Assembly (NCBI GenBank): GCA_030063045.1
Contig: JAQSEB010000125.1
Span: forward strand, 1-64,000
DNA length: 64,000 nucleotides
Direction: 5' to 3'
From: Pratylenchus scribneri
Taxonomy: Eukaryota; Nematoda; Chromadorea; Rhabditida; Pratylenchidae
In this document: positions 41,987 through 53,087 of the stretch, in pieces
Layout: every line of letters starts with the position of its first letter
How positions within the stretch are numbered: the first letter of the stretch is position 1
Translations under genes and position numbers: made by a program
Notes under the pieces: model-generated
What the model was told of the DNA's origin: nothing
Seen by the model: the letters and a program-made list of their open reading frames with translations, nothing else
Database searches by the model: none

Positions 41987-42703
41987 TATCCATATATGTA
42001 GTATTTAAGGGGTTTGAGACATTTTTGGCCTAGATTTTGAACTTTTTTGAATTTTTTCATATCCATCGTATTCTCCATCTAATTCTACAGGCGAACGTCA
42101 ATTTATTTTTATTCAATTCATCCACATTGATTTTTTATGCATTTTTGAATATATTATATCCATATATGGGGTATATAAGGGGTTTGAAACATTTTATGAC
42201 CTAGGTTTTGAACTTTTTGGAATTTTTTTAATTCCATCGTATTCTCCATCTAATTCTACAGGCGAACGTCAATTTATTTTTATTCAATTCTTCCATATTG
42301 ATTTTTTATGAATTTTTGAATATATTATATCCATATATGGGGTATATAAGGGGTTTGAAACATTTTATTACCTAGGTTTTGAACTTTTTGGAATTTTTTC
42401 ATTTCCATCGTATTCTCCATCTAATTCTACAGGCGAACGTCAATTTATTTTTATTCAATTCTTCCATATTGATTTTTTATGAATTTTTGAATATATTATA
42501 TCCATATATGGGGTATTTAAGGGGTTTGCGACATTTTATGGCCTAGGTTTTGAACTTTTTGGAATTTTTTCATTTCCATCGTATTCTCCATCTAATTCTA
42601 CAGGCGAACGTCAATTTATTTTTATTCAATTCATCCATATTGATTTTTTATGAATTTTTGAATATATTATATCCATATATGGTGTATTTAAGGGGTTTTT
42701 TTA
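41987..42703 (+). repeat. Satellite B, right-hand segment
   Basis: About four further 171-bp monomers to the right of element 1, in the same orientation and register. They closely resemble the units near 38760-39480 (shared GAGACATTTTTGGCC deletion variant). The array stops mid-unit after GGTGTATTTAAGGGG, where TTTTTTTAG and a UGT exon follow directly. Confidence 0.9.
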
Positions 42704-42704
42704 G

Positions 42705-42912
42705 GAATAATAAGTACAGAATAGTTGCTCAAAAACTGAAAGAAATGATTAAGGATTATCCGAAGAGAAGAGACGAATTCATTTCAGTCGTTGATAAGGC
42801 AATTTTGAAACTAGAGCAGAAGAATGTAATGCCGAAATTAACTGAAAAATCCACAAAAGGAGGATGGGCATTTGATAGCCCGATTTTGGATGATAATTTT
42901 GTGAAAATTTAA
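42705..42912 (+). pseudogene. Orphan last exon of a UDP-glycosyltransferase
   Basis: This stretch matches the last exon of the intact UGT at 48168-48393: shared peptide NNKYRIVAQKLKEMI, then DEFISVVDKAIL and FDSPILDDNFV. It keeps an open frame to a stop at 42910. It starts immediately after an AG acceptor (42703-42704), but the upstream intron and all other exons are gone, replaced by satellite B. The C-terminus is slightly shorter than in the intact gene. A longer frame reading from the satellite into this exon (from about 42550) has no ATG and is an accident. I infer a remnant of a neighbouring UGT copy, not an expressed gene. Confidence 0.85.
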
Positions 42913-43940
42913 TTTGATCAGAAAGTTGAAGAAGAAGATTTGTTTTAAATGTTAATGTGATGAATTTCTTTTTTAATTTTGATTATTTTAAATTAATCAT
43001 CTGAAAAAATTCATTTTCATTGGTAAAATTAAATTCGAAAAATTTAATTAAATGTTAAAAAATTTGATAATGCCTAGAGAATTGTCAATCAAAGAATGAT
43101 TGAATATTGGGGAAATTCGGTTTTTTAAGGCAATTAATCTGGCTTTTATTCCGATTTGACGAAATAATAGAGGCTACATAGAATATTAAATTTTTGGTCT
43201 AAAATAATCTTGAAATATGCTTTACTGATTTAATAAGCATTGAAAAATAATTTTACTTAATTTCAAAGACAATAAATTAAATAACAACGCATTAGCATCA
43301 AAATCGTGTATGAAAATTCAACAACAAGATAAACTCATATTTTTATTATTTTTATGGATTTAAATTTTTTTAAATTTTTAATTTGAACAAAATTATTCAA
43401 TTTTTATAATTTTTATCTTTACTTTATAAAAGTGGTATTTACCAATTTTCATGGATCTACTCAATCAAAAATCCATGACCGGATCGGATGTCCGGTCATT
43501 TTTTTCTCTGCGGTTTCGGTACCGAAATCGGAAATTCCATTTTATCTGTCACTTCATTCAAAAATATTTTCTATCCTAATTTATCTATCCCAATAACAAT
43601 GGCATTAAGAATTCTCTCTGCTTTTTCAGCTTCATCTTCCACTTCCATATCTTACCTTATTTTCCTTAAAATATTTTCTCTAACTCAAAAATTCTCTCAC
43701 GCAAAATGTCATCATTGGTTAACCATCACATCACCCAAGAGCCAAGACCCAATTCCTCCATCCATGGAGAAGCGTGCGTCGATCAAAGCTGGGCCCAGTA
43801 ACCATATTTCGTCTATAGTTTTTTTGACTTTACAAAATTTTGAAAAAAAAGTAAAGTGAGGATCCTTAACTTTTCATTAAAAAATACCGTTTATTAGTAC
43901 CAAATACCGTCTTTTCTGAGCTTTTACAGAGTATTTATCG
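42913..43940. other. Intergenic region between UGT remnant and UGT upstream region
   Basis: About 42913-43045 is alignable to the 3' flank of the intact UGT (48394-48530), so the old duplication included 3' flanking DNA. The rest is AT-rich. A short GC-richer hairpin, ATGACCGGA...TCCGGTCAT, sits near 43474-43498. AAGCGTGCGTCG at about 43770 is repeated at about 43980. An open frame at 43488-43859 shows no recognisable domain. Confidence 0.5.
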
Positions 43941-43949
43941 CCATGCTGG

Positions 43950-44339
43950 TGCCCACTGGAACTCCTTCATCCAATGGGGAAGCGTGCGTCGCCATGCTGG
44001 CATTTTACTCCATTTGTATGGAGAGATGATGATTTTTGGGCCGAAATGCAATGCATTGCTTGCGAGATTTTGGGAGAAGTGATTGCGGCATCGCGCGGAA
44101 TTGATTGAATCAATGCAATTTTCCCTCACCTTTGGGCATATTCTCTTTTTATTTTTCCTAGGCCATCATTCTTCTGATTTCCCCTCAGGGAATTGCGCAA
44201 AGACATTGTCCTCTTCTTTTGAAAAACGAAATTTTTAAATCAAGTTTTAAGCCAGTTAACTCTATATAATTTGATTATAAAAATGTAAAAAAACGAAACC
44301 ATTCATTTTCAATTATTGCAGAAAAAATACAGCTCAAAA
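43950..44339 (+). promoter_or_regulatory. UGT 5' flanking region with TATA-like box and likely trans-splice acceptor
   Basis: This segment is conserved, diverged, at 54530-54613 and 58497-59009, always in front of UGT exon 1 or its remnant. Shared pieces include TTGCTTGCGAGATTT, GCATCGCGC and GGGCATATTCTCT. A TATA-like TCTATATAAT lies at 44261-44270. A pyrimidine-rich tract ending GCAG at 44318-44321 lies 18 nt before the ATG, which suits nematode spliced-leader trans-splicing. Promoter function is inferred from position and conservation only. Confidence 0.5.
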
Positions 44340-47300
44340 ATGCGTATATTTTATTGCCTTTACTTTTTCTTCTTTTTGCAATATGAAAATTTTGTTAATG
44401 GAATGTTCAATAGGACCCCGTCAGTGTCAAGTTCAAGCCACAAAAATACCAATGAGGATAAAGGAAAAGCAAAAATGAAAGAGCAGCAAGACTTTCCAAG
44501 TGCCAAAATGGAACGGAATGGGAAAAAGATTCTTTTTGTGGCCAGAAATATTCATTTTAGCAACTATCAAATATTTGTGAGTTAATTTAAATTTTTTTAA
44601 TTATTAATTTTTGAATTAATAGGTGAACTTGGCCAATAAATTGGATGACAGTGGATATATTGTGGTTTGTTTATTTTTTATGGACTGTTTGAGGGTTCAC
44701 TCTCAATGTGTACTCTACTATTTTACATTTTTAAATTTTATTAAATTCAAATTAAAAAAAATTATATTTCAATTCGAATGCAATAAACCCAAATTGTTCG
44801 AGGAAAAGCCGTATTTTAGCATTTTATAAAGGTTACTTATTAGGACAGGAGGGTTTTTTTCGAACCTTGTTTTGTTGCTTTTTTATTGAACTACGGTGAA
44901 AAGAATTAAGACAACGATAATGAAATGCCTCGGGGCCATTGGTATTGTAATTCCGCGGTAAATTTTTTCTCTTAATTATGAGATCCATTATTCGATAACT
45001 TTTTTTGGTTTTTTTCATTCTCTTCCGATCGTTAATTGGGATGGGATTTAACCTTAATTTTGTCGATTTCTTAATTAAATATAGAACATTTATTTAAAAA
45101 TAATTTAATTAAGCATTTAATTATTGTCTACGAAAGGCCGAAATGGATGAAAAGGGAAAATGAATTAGTACTCCCAAAATTGAATCCTGACATTTTGTAC
45201 ATTTCAATTCCAATGATTGATTTCTTTACCAGTAAAAGTAAGATCTTTTGTAAAATTTAATAAAATAAATTGGCTCAGGGCAAATTTCTTAATAATTTTT
45301 AATTTACGAATTATTCATAAATTTTTAAATCGATTCTGAAATTAGAACAGAATTTCTTTTTTACAAATGCGTTATTTATAATTTTTTTTTAATTCAAATT
45401 ATCTTCCTAATCCACAAAACTTTTTCCATAGAAAATAATAATGAAGAAAAAAACATTTTATCTAATAATTCTACAATTTTATAAATTAATTTTTTCCAAC
45501 TTTTCAGCAATCTTTACCCAAAATCTACGGGTAGAAATAAAGAGGGAAGAGCAACCAATTTTGCAATGGCTAAGTGGCCAAAATTATTCAATGGGAATGG
45601 CAGACATTGAGTTCTTGAATAAGGCTTTGGATCTTTTTGACCTACTCAAAATTCGAGGCAGCATATTAGTTTCGGTGCCACCACTCTACTCCATATATTT
45701 GCATTTATTGGGCATGAGTTTGCCAAAAACAATTCCAGGTTAGGTGTATTATCGCGGATTTATTATATATTTATAACAGTTTTTTAAAATTAATTTTCTT
45801 GAAAAGATTTATATTTCAAACTATATTAAATATAATTCCAAAATTTCTACATACAAATAATTAAGAAAACTAAGCACAATATTTTTTGTCAAACTTTTAA
45901 CATCACAATTAATTTTAAGGAAAAAATTTTTCTTATTTAATTTTTAAGAAATTAAATTCAATAAAATTTTTAATTTTTTTTTGTATAATTTTTTAATCTG
46001 TGCTATCCATCCAATGGACATGGACCAATATCAATCAATTTAATATTCTATATAGTAACAAAATTTATTTAATATGACCAGAATTTATTTAGAAAATTCT
46101 ATAAGAAATTCTGATAGATTTAATATACAGAATTATAAAAAATGAACAAATATTTTAATAATTTCTTTTAACTTCAAAAAATTTTAAAATTTTGCAAAAA
46201 GAAAGAAATAATTTAGAATTTTCGCGTGCAATCCCCGGTGATGGCAATGGGAAATCGGGCATTCGTAAACCATTTTCTGAACGTCAAAAGGAGAATATTA
46301 AACAATATCATGATGAAATTAAATTGGATGCGTCGGTGTTATCAATTAACTCAGAACAATTTGCAAAAGTCAGTAAATTTTTAGAAATTAATTTTGAAAT
46401 AAAATTTTATAATAAAAATTAATCCGGATGATTTTAGAATAATTTTAAATTTTTAAAAAGTAATAAAAAATGGATCATATTTCTAAATTCCAATTAATTG
46501 ATTTTGATTTTATTGAATGTGACCAATATTTTAATAATATTTAAAGCAAGTTCGCTATGTGCTGGTCAATCAGCATCCTTTGGCACAATTCCATCAGCTA
46601 AATCGGTCGCCATCGCCCTTCGTCAAATTCATTGGTGGAATTCATGTTGAAGAATTTGCACATAAATTAAAGGAAGATAGTAATAGAAAAATGTTATATC
46701 CAGAAGTAAGTAAAATATTATTTTATTATTTACGATTTGATGGATTTCTAGAATTAATTAAACATTGTGTAATTTTTGGCTAATTCAAAGGAAAAATTTC
46801 AATTTTAAACCGATTATTTTATGTGAATATTAATAAGAAAACCTTAAATACTAAATTTTTATAATTACAAAAAAATTGAATGAAAAAATGGAATTTTAAA
46901 ATAATAATCACACTACAATTATTAGATATATATAAAATTTAAAAAATTTTAAATTTTTTTCAGTCCGATTGTTTGGTTTTATTCAGCGTTGGCACCCTAA
47001 AGTCCATTAGTCAGCAAGAAGCAAAATTTGTGAATATTATATTTACTGTTTTTACCGCTTATCCCAATTGTCATTTCATTGTGAACAATTTTGACGAGAA
47101 AAATATGCCAGCACATGAAAGAAAACAAATTTTGAAACAGAGCAAAAATATCGAAATTGTCCAAGGATTTGTGCAACAACGAGAGATATTAGGTGAAAAA
47201 AAGCAATTAGACATATAACTTATTATTAAGAATCGGAGCAGCCAAATTTGTTGTCCAAAAAAGTTGCTAAATTTAATCTAGAATTAATTTTGATTATTCT

Positions 47301-48393
47301 TATTGATATAAATTTAAAATAGATTGGTCTAAAATTGATGGAATTTTGATTAGAATCCTTTAAAATCATTATTATATTAACTAATTTTTAATGATATTTT
47401 GCACATTATTCCATAAATTTTGAATTAATTTAATTAAAATTTATATTATTGGATAGGCAACAGTCTGCTCTTAAATTTGATAATAAAATCACTGAATATC
47501 GGTTCAGTTTTTGATGAATTTTAAGCATTCGCACAGTTGATGTTTTAGTACTTTGGTCATAGCACAAAAAGAGAATTAGTAAATTGAAAAGCTATTAACA
47601 CAATCAAATGTTATAAATATCTTCATAAATTGGCTTTGTTAATTGTAATAAAAGTTAAAACAATTTGAATAAAGCACTGCTTTAAAAGACTCATATAATA
47701 TATTAATTACATTCTTATAAGACAATTAAAAAATTATTTTAATTTATAAAGTTTTATTATAGAGGGCACTTTGGGCTCTCGAATGATAATAATGCCTGCT
47801 TATAAATTTAGCTATAGGCAGAAAATCTTCCCCAACTGACTACCGTCAAATATAACTTAAAAATTCCATCAACATTTTAGCTCAACCAAATTTGCGTCTA
47901 TTCATCAGCCATTGTGGCCAAAATAGTTTGAATGAGGCTGTTTATTTCGGTGTGCCTATTATGTGCATTCCCTTCTCATTTGATCAATTTTATAATGCGG
48001 CCATTGTGGAATTTTTGGGAAATGGCAAATTTTTGAAAAATGATAAAATTGACGAAACACTTCCTGAGGCACTTAATGAAATGCTTGAAATGAAGTATTT
48101 ACTAATTTGGGGGATATTTTTAATAGAATTTTTATGTTCAAAAAAATTATAAAAATTTTTATTTTAGGAATAATAAGTACAGAATAGTTGCTCAAAAACT
48201 GAAAGAAATGATTATGGACTATCCGAAGAGAAGCGACGAATTCATTTCAGTTGTTGATAAGGCAATTTTGGAATTAGAGCAGAATGAAATGCCGAATCTG
48301 ACTGTTAAATCTGCAACTGAAGGATTTACATTTGATAGTCCAATTTTGGATGACAATTTTGTATTAAAAGAAAATAAATTGAGTTCGATCTGA
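44340..48393 (+). CDS. UDP-glycosyltransferase-like protein (nine exons, 537 aa), probably non-catalytic
   Basis: Model: 44340-44576, 44623-44664, 45114-45237, 45508-45738, 46217-46368, 46547-46705, 46964-47192, 47881-48094, 48168-48393. Phases agree throughout and the total is 1614 nt; exons 2-3 are the least certain. UGTs transfer sugar from UDP-sugars to lipophilic compounds. The protein has a signal peptide (about residues 1-21), then an unusual ~40-residue Ser/Lys-rich hydrophilic insert. The N-terminal fold begins at KKILFVARN. The donor-binding signature is HCGQNSLNEAVYFGVP (about 402-417), followed by CIPFSFDQFYNAA. IGGIHVEEFA and VLFSVGT are further family landmarks. The family's catalytic His (SHxxF) aligns with Asn75 (SNYQIF). 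The protein ends without the usual C-terminal membrane segment. It could be a secreted UGT-like protein or a decaying gene. Confidence 0.85.
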
Positions 48394-48884
48394 AAGTTGC
48401 TGAAGAAGATTTGTTTAAATATGAAAAGTGATGAATTTATTTTTTTTATCTCGATTATTTTTATTAATTTAAAAAATTCATCATTTGAAAAAAATTCAAT
48501 TTCACCGGTAAAATTTAATTCGGTATGTTATGTTCGACAAAATCAGGATTTCAAATTTGCTCCATCCTTCTTTTTAATCACAGAAAGATTATCAGTAATT
48601 GAGCATTTTTTTCATGATTTTCGATCTTTCTATAAAAATCGCCTTATCGAACTAATTTCTGTTTTAAAAAATTATTTATGCACAATTCCTTTGTTTGTTA
48701 GAATTGAGAGGAATTATTTTGCGAAATATTAAGATAAGAAAAAATATTATTGTCCTCAACTTTTTAAAGGAAATTAAAATACGCAATCGATTCTTTGTTC
48801 TTTCAATTTCTATCTTCCATTTTTATTAAAAATGGATTTTTAAATTTTTACATTTTAATTTTTAATTGCCACTATTTTAAAGAA
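48394..48884. other. Intergenic, UGT 3' flank then unique AT-rich DNA
   Basis: The first ~135 bp match the flank of the UGT remnant at 42913-43045. An open frame at 48397-48732 lies over this non-coding homology, lacks a domain and is rejected as a gene. Nothing else is seen before the next start codon. Confidence 0.5.
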
Positions 48885-49659
48885 ATGTTGAAATCTCAAA
48901 GCCAATTTTTTATTTTCCTCTTCCTATTTTTTGTCATTTTTCCAATGCCAGCGGGAACTGGGCGATTATTTCGGGCAGTGAATGGTCCGATTTGTTATTC
49001 AGCTTGCCAAGCAACTGCCGCAGCTGTTTGTACGGCCACAATCATATGGTTTGCTCCATGTTATGCTGCTTTTCAGGTATTTTTTTCTAACAAATTACAA
49101 TTATATGTAAATTCTTCCTCTGGCTATTAATTGAGGTGAAATGTGAAATAAGGTAAAATTGACTCTGATTTCCTGACTCAAAATCAATTAAATGATATAC
49201 CATTCAATAGAGTTCGACGCTGAGTCCGAAAATACCATACCGCGCGCTCGAACTTTGGGCCAAATTATGGTCAACTGAAAATCGAAAAAGTGAAGAGTCC
49301 CCACCCCCCTTTTGGTTCGATAAAATTAAAAATTTTTGTATCGACATATTATTGCTCATTCGGCGCGGTTCAATGAGCAGAGTCTGAATCTGTGATTGGT
49401 TTAGCTTTAAACTCAAAAGTAACCACCCTAAAAATATCAAATTTATTTTAATATTTAAGATACTCAATTTCTTAATTTTCCAAATTTTTTTTATATAAAA
49501 TTAGTAAAATTTTAGGCTGCCTGTGCTGTGGTGCTCGCCGGACCTGCCACTGTTGCCGCTTGTGAAGTGGCTGCCGATACGGCATGTGAGGCACTGGGCC
49601 CATTGGCCCCTGTTTGTTTTGGGGCGGTTCAATTAGCGTGTCTTTGCCTATTTTTATAA
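48885..49659 (+). CDS. Small secreted Cys/Ala-rich peptide (two exons, 111 aa)
   Basis: Exons 48885-49076 and 49516-49659, both phase 0, joined by a GT-AG intron (GTATTTTTTT ... AATTTTAG). Residues 1-23 form a strong signal peptide (FFIFLFLFFVIFP). The mature part is small and apolar with ten Cys (37, 41, 49, 59, 67, 80, 88, 98, 106, 108) in a GPICYSACQ...AACAVVLAGPAT...CEALGPLAPVC context. This resembles, from memory, families of short Ala/Cys-rich secreted proteins with a GPxxYxxCQ start known in nematodes and fungi; their function is unknown. Exon 2 is far richer in GC (GCC, CTG) than its surroundings, which supports real coding. An AATAAA lies at 49735. It sits on the same strand as the UGT, about 490 bp downstream. 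Confidence is high for a gene, low for the family. Confidence 0.8.
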
Positions 49660-50429
49660 ATCATAAAGATAAAAATCCTTTGATGAAATGAAAATGTTAA
49701 TTTTATATATTTTTCTGCCCAAAAATATAATTTAGAATAAAAAACATTTGTTTTCACAATATTCTAATCATTTTCTTCAATAATTCGAAAGTTTTAAATT
49801 GAATGAATGTGGGGTAATATTGGCCGAATGAATTCAAAAAGAACAAAAACAAAATTCTCTCAAATTTCCATTCCAATCACCCGATTAAAAGGAAAATATT
49901 CAAAATGTTTGCCTCATTCAGGGCCAATTTCCCATCAATTTTCCAATTTAAATTCCTCAATTTACATTAATGCAATAAATATGCATTCATTAACCAAGAC
50001 TAAGAGAAAATTTCAGTTTTAATAATTAAATTAAACAAATATTATTTTTTGATAAATTAAAATGGTATACGGAAGTTTGAAAAATTTTGTTAATTTTTAT
50101 CTCCATATTAAAAATTTTGAAAATTAAGAAGAGCCAATTAAACCACAAAGAAAAATGGGACACATCACAAGCGAAGAGTAATTAAAATTGCTAATTGGCT
50201 GAGTTTTGTATCATCATTCATTTAATCAAGAAAAAAATTACAAATAAAAAATAGTCAGTTTGAAGAATTATTTAATTATATTTTTTTAAAAAATATTTTT
50301 TTCAATAAATTTTATTTATAAAATGAATTCATCTGTAAATATATTGTAAAATAAAGTGTATTTAATCTTCATTAATAAAAATGACTAGAACATTTCAATT
50401 TATGTCTCCATTTTAATTTCTATTACAAT
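49660..50429. other. Intergenic between converging genes
   Basis: AT-rich DNA between the secreted-peptide gene (plus) and the NHR gene (minus). It contains an AATAAA at 49735. An isolated 71-codon frame at 49807-50022 has no signal peptide or recognisable domain, and I would not call it a gene. Confidence 0.5.
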
Positions 50430-52416
50430 TTACATCATCAATGGACGCAATATTTTCGGCATCACTGCTGAAAAACTTCCCTGTTCAGTTATGGTATCAA
50501 TGTAAATAATTAATTCTTTATGCTTCTGAATGGAGTAAATTGTGCTCCAAAGCAGCTGAAGGCATTCCGCATATCGAATTGCGCCCTTTTGGTCACCAAA
50601 TTTCATTTGTTGGAATCGAAGTAATATTTTTGCACATTTTTCTGTCTCCTCATTCATTATTTCTTGGCCATTTTTAGAAAGGAATGAGATTGCTTAAAAA
50701 ATAATATTAAATTTTATTGAATTGAATATTTTACCTGAATTTGTATACAATAATCCCAATATGAGTACAAATTCTTCACGGCTGGGAGCAATTTGAAAAA
50801 AATTTTTCATAGGCAAACCGAAAATAGTTTCTGTCAAATTTTTAATTCTGAAAATATTTTTATATAATTTACAAAAATTAAAAATTCGAACACAGGTTCC
50901 TCAAAATTTGTTGGTATATTATATAATTTAATAAAAGGATAATCGATAATTTCCATCAATTGCGTCTCAGAATTTAATTTCATTGAATTTAAACGTCCAA
51001 ATAGAAAGCCTGCTGCAAGTACAAAATTACTTACCGAGACCAACTTTAAAAAATTATTAAAATAATTGTATTTAATTTTATTTAATTTGAGTCTCATTTT
51101 CTTTTATTATAAAAAATTAAAATATTTTTGGCTAATTTTTATTATAAATTGCAATTTTTGCCTGATCATTCAGATTTAGTCGAAAAAATGCCGGCAATAT
51201 TTTAGCAATATCAATTGAAATTAGCAATGTTTTGATTAGGGTAAGTGGTTCCTTATGAAAAATGCCATATTTTGCGATATTTTCTTCAAATTTTTCCTTG
51301 TCATAAAATTTGATCGGCTGTTTCTGAAAAAAAATAATTATTGACAAATCATTTGATTTTGTTGATTTACCTTAAACAATTCAGCATGAGCCAACAAATT
51401 ATCTTTGCTTTGAATTAATTCTTCAAATGAGTCGAAACTGTCAATAAAACTGTTTGGAAATCCAAAAACATTCAAGAAAATAAAATTGGCTTTTGCTTCA
51501 ATTTTTAACAACTTTTTTAGGAAATTAAAATCTTTGGCATCTTCTATGAATTTAATTTTAATAAATTAATTTAAAAATATTAAATTAACCAGTATTAATG
51601 CTGATTTTATTTTCCATTCTAATTTGTTGTCTTTTTTCACGATTTTTAACAACTTAAAAAATAATTAATTTTTTATTTAATTAAAATTTATTCAAACGTT
51701 CTTCTTTCATCCCTGCCCCAAGGCATCCACGCATTCGACATCCACGACATTTGGAAATTCGAATTTTTCTATCAATTTCACTTTCTATACTTCCCTTCAA
51801 TCTCATATAACAATCGCATTGATATTTACGATTACTATCAACAAGACGTCTATGAAATTTAGAAATTAATTAATAGAGAATTAAAATTAAATAAATAGTT
51901 TAAAATTAAAATAAACATTCTTCAAAAATGTTATAATTTTAATGGATAGTATTTAATTTGTCGAAAAAAAAACATTGAAATTGCTGAAAAAGCTTATGAC
52001 GAATACAATCAAACCATATATATCCAATCGATAGATCTCGTCAAGACGCATCGAATGGTATATAATTGGCCGAGCTGATTAAAAATTAAAGATACTAAAC
52101 CGTTTAAACCCTTTTAAATTTTTGCTTCAAAATTAAGTTAGAATTGGTTAAACTATGACAAATTCTATCGATTGAGTATATGGTTTGTGTGTCTAGGACA
52201 AACGTTGAACCGTTAAAGCTTTTCGGCATTTCCAATATTCTTTTCGACAATTTCAATGTTTTTTTAGGCAAAATCAATATTTCCCTAATTTTTATTGTCC
52301 ATCTAAATAAACCGAAAGAATGCCCCGCATGCCCGACAAGCCATTGCCCCATATTGGGAAATGGCATTTGGTGATTCACAAATAGTGCACAATTTGTTGT
52401 TTCTTTTTCGTCCCAT
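50430..52416 (-). CDS. Nuclear hormone receptor, nematode-expanded type (eight exons, 393 aa)
   Basis: Model (minus strand): 52313-52416, 51698-51849, 51590-51652, 51371-51543, 51162-51323, 50892-51043, 50735-50847, 50430-50692. The total is 1182 nt with consistent phases. It is a ligand-responsive transcription factor of the nucleus. Zinc finger 1 has C10, C13, C27 and C30, with a CRACGAFFR recognition helix split across exons 1-2. Finger 2 has C46, C48, C69 and C72, then RMRGCLGAGM; the second Cys spacing is non-standard (C-x1-C rather than C-x5-C). The hinge has VKNREKRQQIR. The ligand-binding domain (about 120-393) contains FFRLNLNDQ, TETIFGLPMKNFF, REEFVLILGLLYTNS and YAECLQLLWSTI. The intron after LNLNDQ uses a GC donor. 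A 5'-truncated paralogue lies at 56396-57783. Confidence 0.88.
51960..52260. repeat. Fold-back element in NHR intron 1
   Basis: Imperfect inverted arms: AAACCATATATATCCAATCG with the following ATAG at 52011-52034 against CTATCGATTGAGTATATGG at 52165-52183. Flanking outer arms share AAGCTTTTTC and TTTCAATGTTTTT. The loop carries GACGCATCGAATGGTAT, a motif also present in the fold-back elements at 53088 and 53660. It lies entirely within the first intron (51850-52312). Confidence 0.6.
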
Positions 52417-52740
52417 TTGTTAATTTATAATTTCTTTTAAATTGGAATTAAATAAATTAATACTGGAGTGTAATCTAAGCTAAATAAAAAGATACTAACT
52501 TATTATTCCGGGGCAGATTTTTTAGAAATGAAGAGTATCTTCTATGTGAAATTAGCATTAGGATTAAGGGTTAATTATCCGCGAGTGGTTAATGAAAAGG
52601 CGGATAACGGATAGTGCGGATAGTCAAGATGCGGATAACGGGACGGATAATTAGTCCAAAAACTTTGCGGATACCCGTCTCGTGTACCCGTCCCGCCAAC
52701 GGATAATTAACCATATTGATAATATACACTCCCTAGATGA
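52417..52740. repeat. NHR upstream region with GCGGATA-rich inverted repeat
   Basis: 52417-52560 is the AT-rich 5' flank of the NHR. From about 52566 to 52717 there is a compact cluster of GCGGATAACGG-like motifs bounded by GGTTAATTATCCG on the left and CGGATAATTAACC on the right. That makes a small fold-back element of about 150 bp, much richer in GC than its surroundings. No gene. Confidence 0.55.
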
Positions 52741-53087
52741 CCTTAATCATCCTATATAGAGGATAACCCATGGGTTAACTTTTATTTGCCCTCCAGATAA
52801 CAAAAAAACAATCTGCTCTATAATAATAAGTAAGTACAAATAAAATAGCATTTGAGACTAGACTTGCTCCTGCGATAGTTTTAAATAGAATAAAGATATA
52901 TATGTGGGCGAGATTGAAATTGAATATGAAGTTAAGTTGGGAGAAAATTTGCGCAGTTGGCTACCACTAATAAATGAGAAATATTTCATTTTCAAAAAAG
53001 GAGCAAACCACTTTTCAAATAAGCCAACTAAGAGACAGACAACTGAATAATCAATATTAATACAATTGGTGGAGGAAGAAAAATTCT
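52741..53087. other. Intergenic DNA
   Basis: AT-rich single-copy-looking sequence. It holds a short palindrome, AACCCATGGGTT, near 52767. I see no exon signals or domains here. Confidence 0.4.

Noticed and set aside
42550..42704. 120-codon ORF fusing satellite B to the UGT exon
   Set aside because: It has no ATG in the satellite part, and that frame is open only because the monomer happens to lack stops there. The UGT part alone is annotated.
43488..43859. 123-codon ORF upstream of the UGT
   Set aside because: No ATG-based conserved structure or domain. Low-complexity Ser/Phe composition expected from AT-rich DNA.
48397..48732. 111-codon ORF after the UGT stop
   Set aside because: It lies in 3' flank DNA shared with the UGT remnant, where the equivalent frame is not kept. 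No domain.
51014..51035. Apparent GTAAGT...TTGCAG mini-intron inside an NHR exon (minus strand)
   Set aside because: It would be only about 22 nt, and the frame is open through it in both NHR copies with receptor-like residues.
52104..52379. ORFs on both strands over NHR exon 1
   Set aside because: The plus-strand frame and the longer minus-strand frame are shadows of the real exon (52313-52416), which is in a third frame with the C-x2-C zinc ligands.
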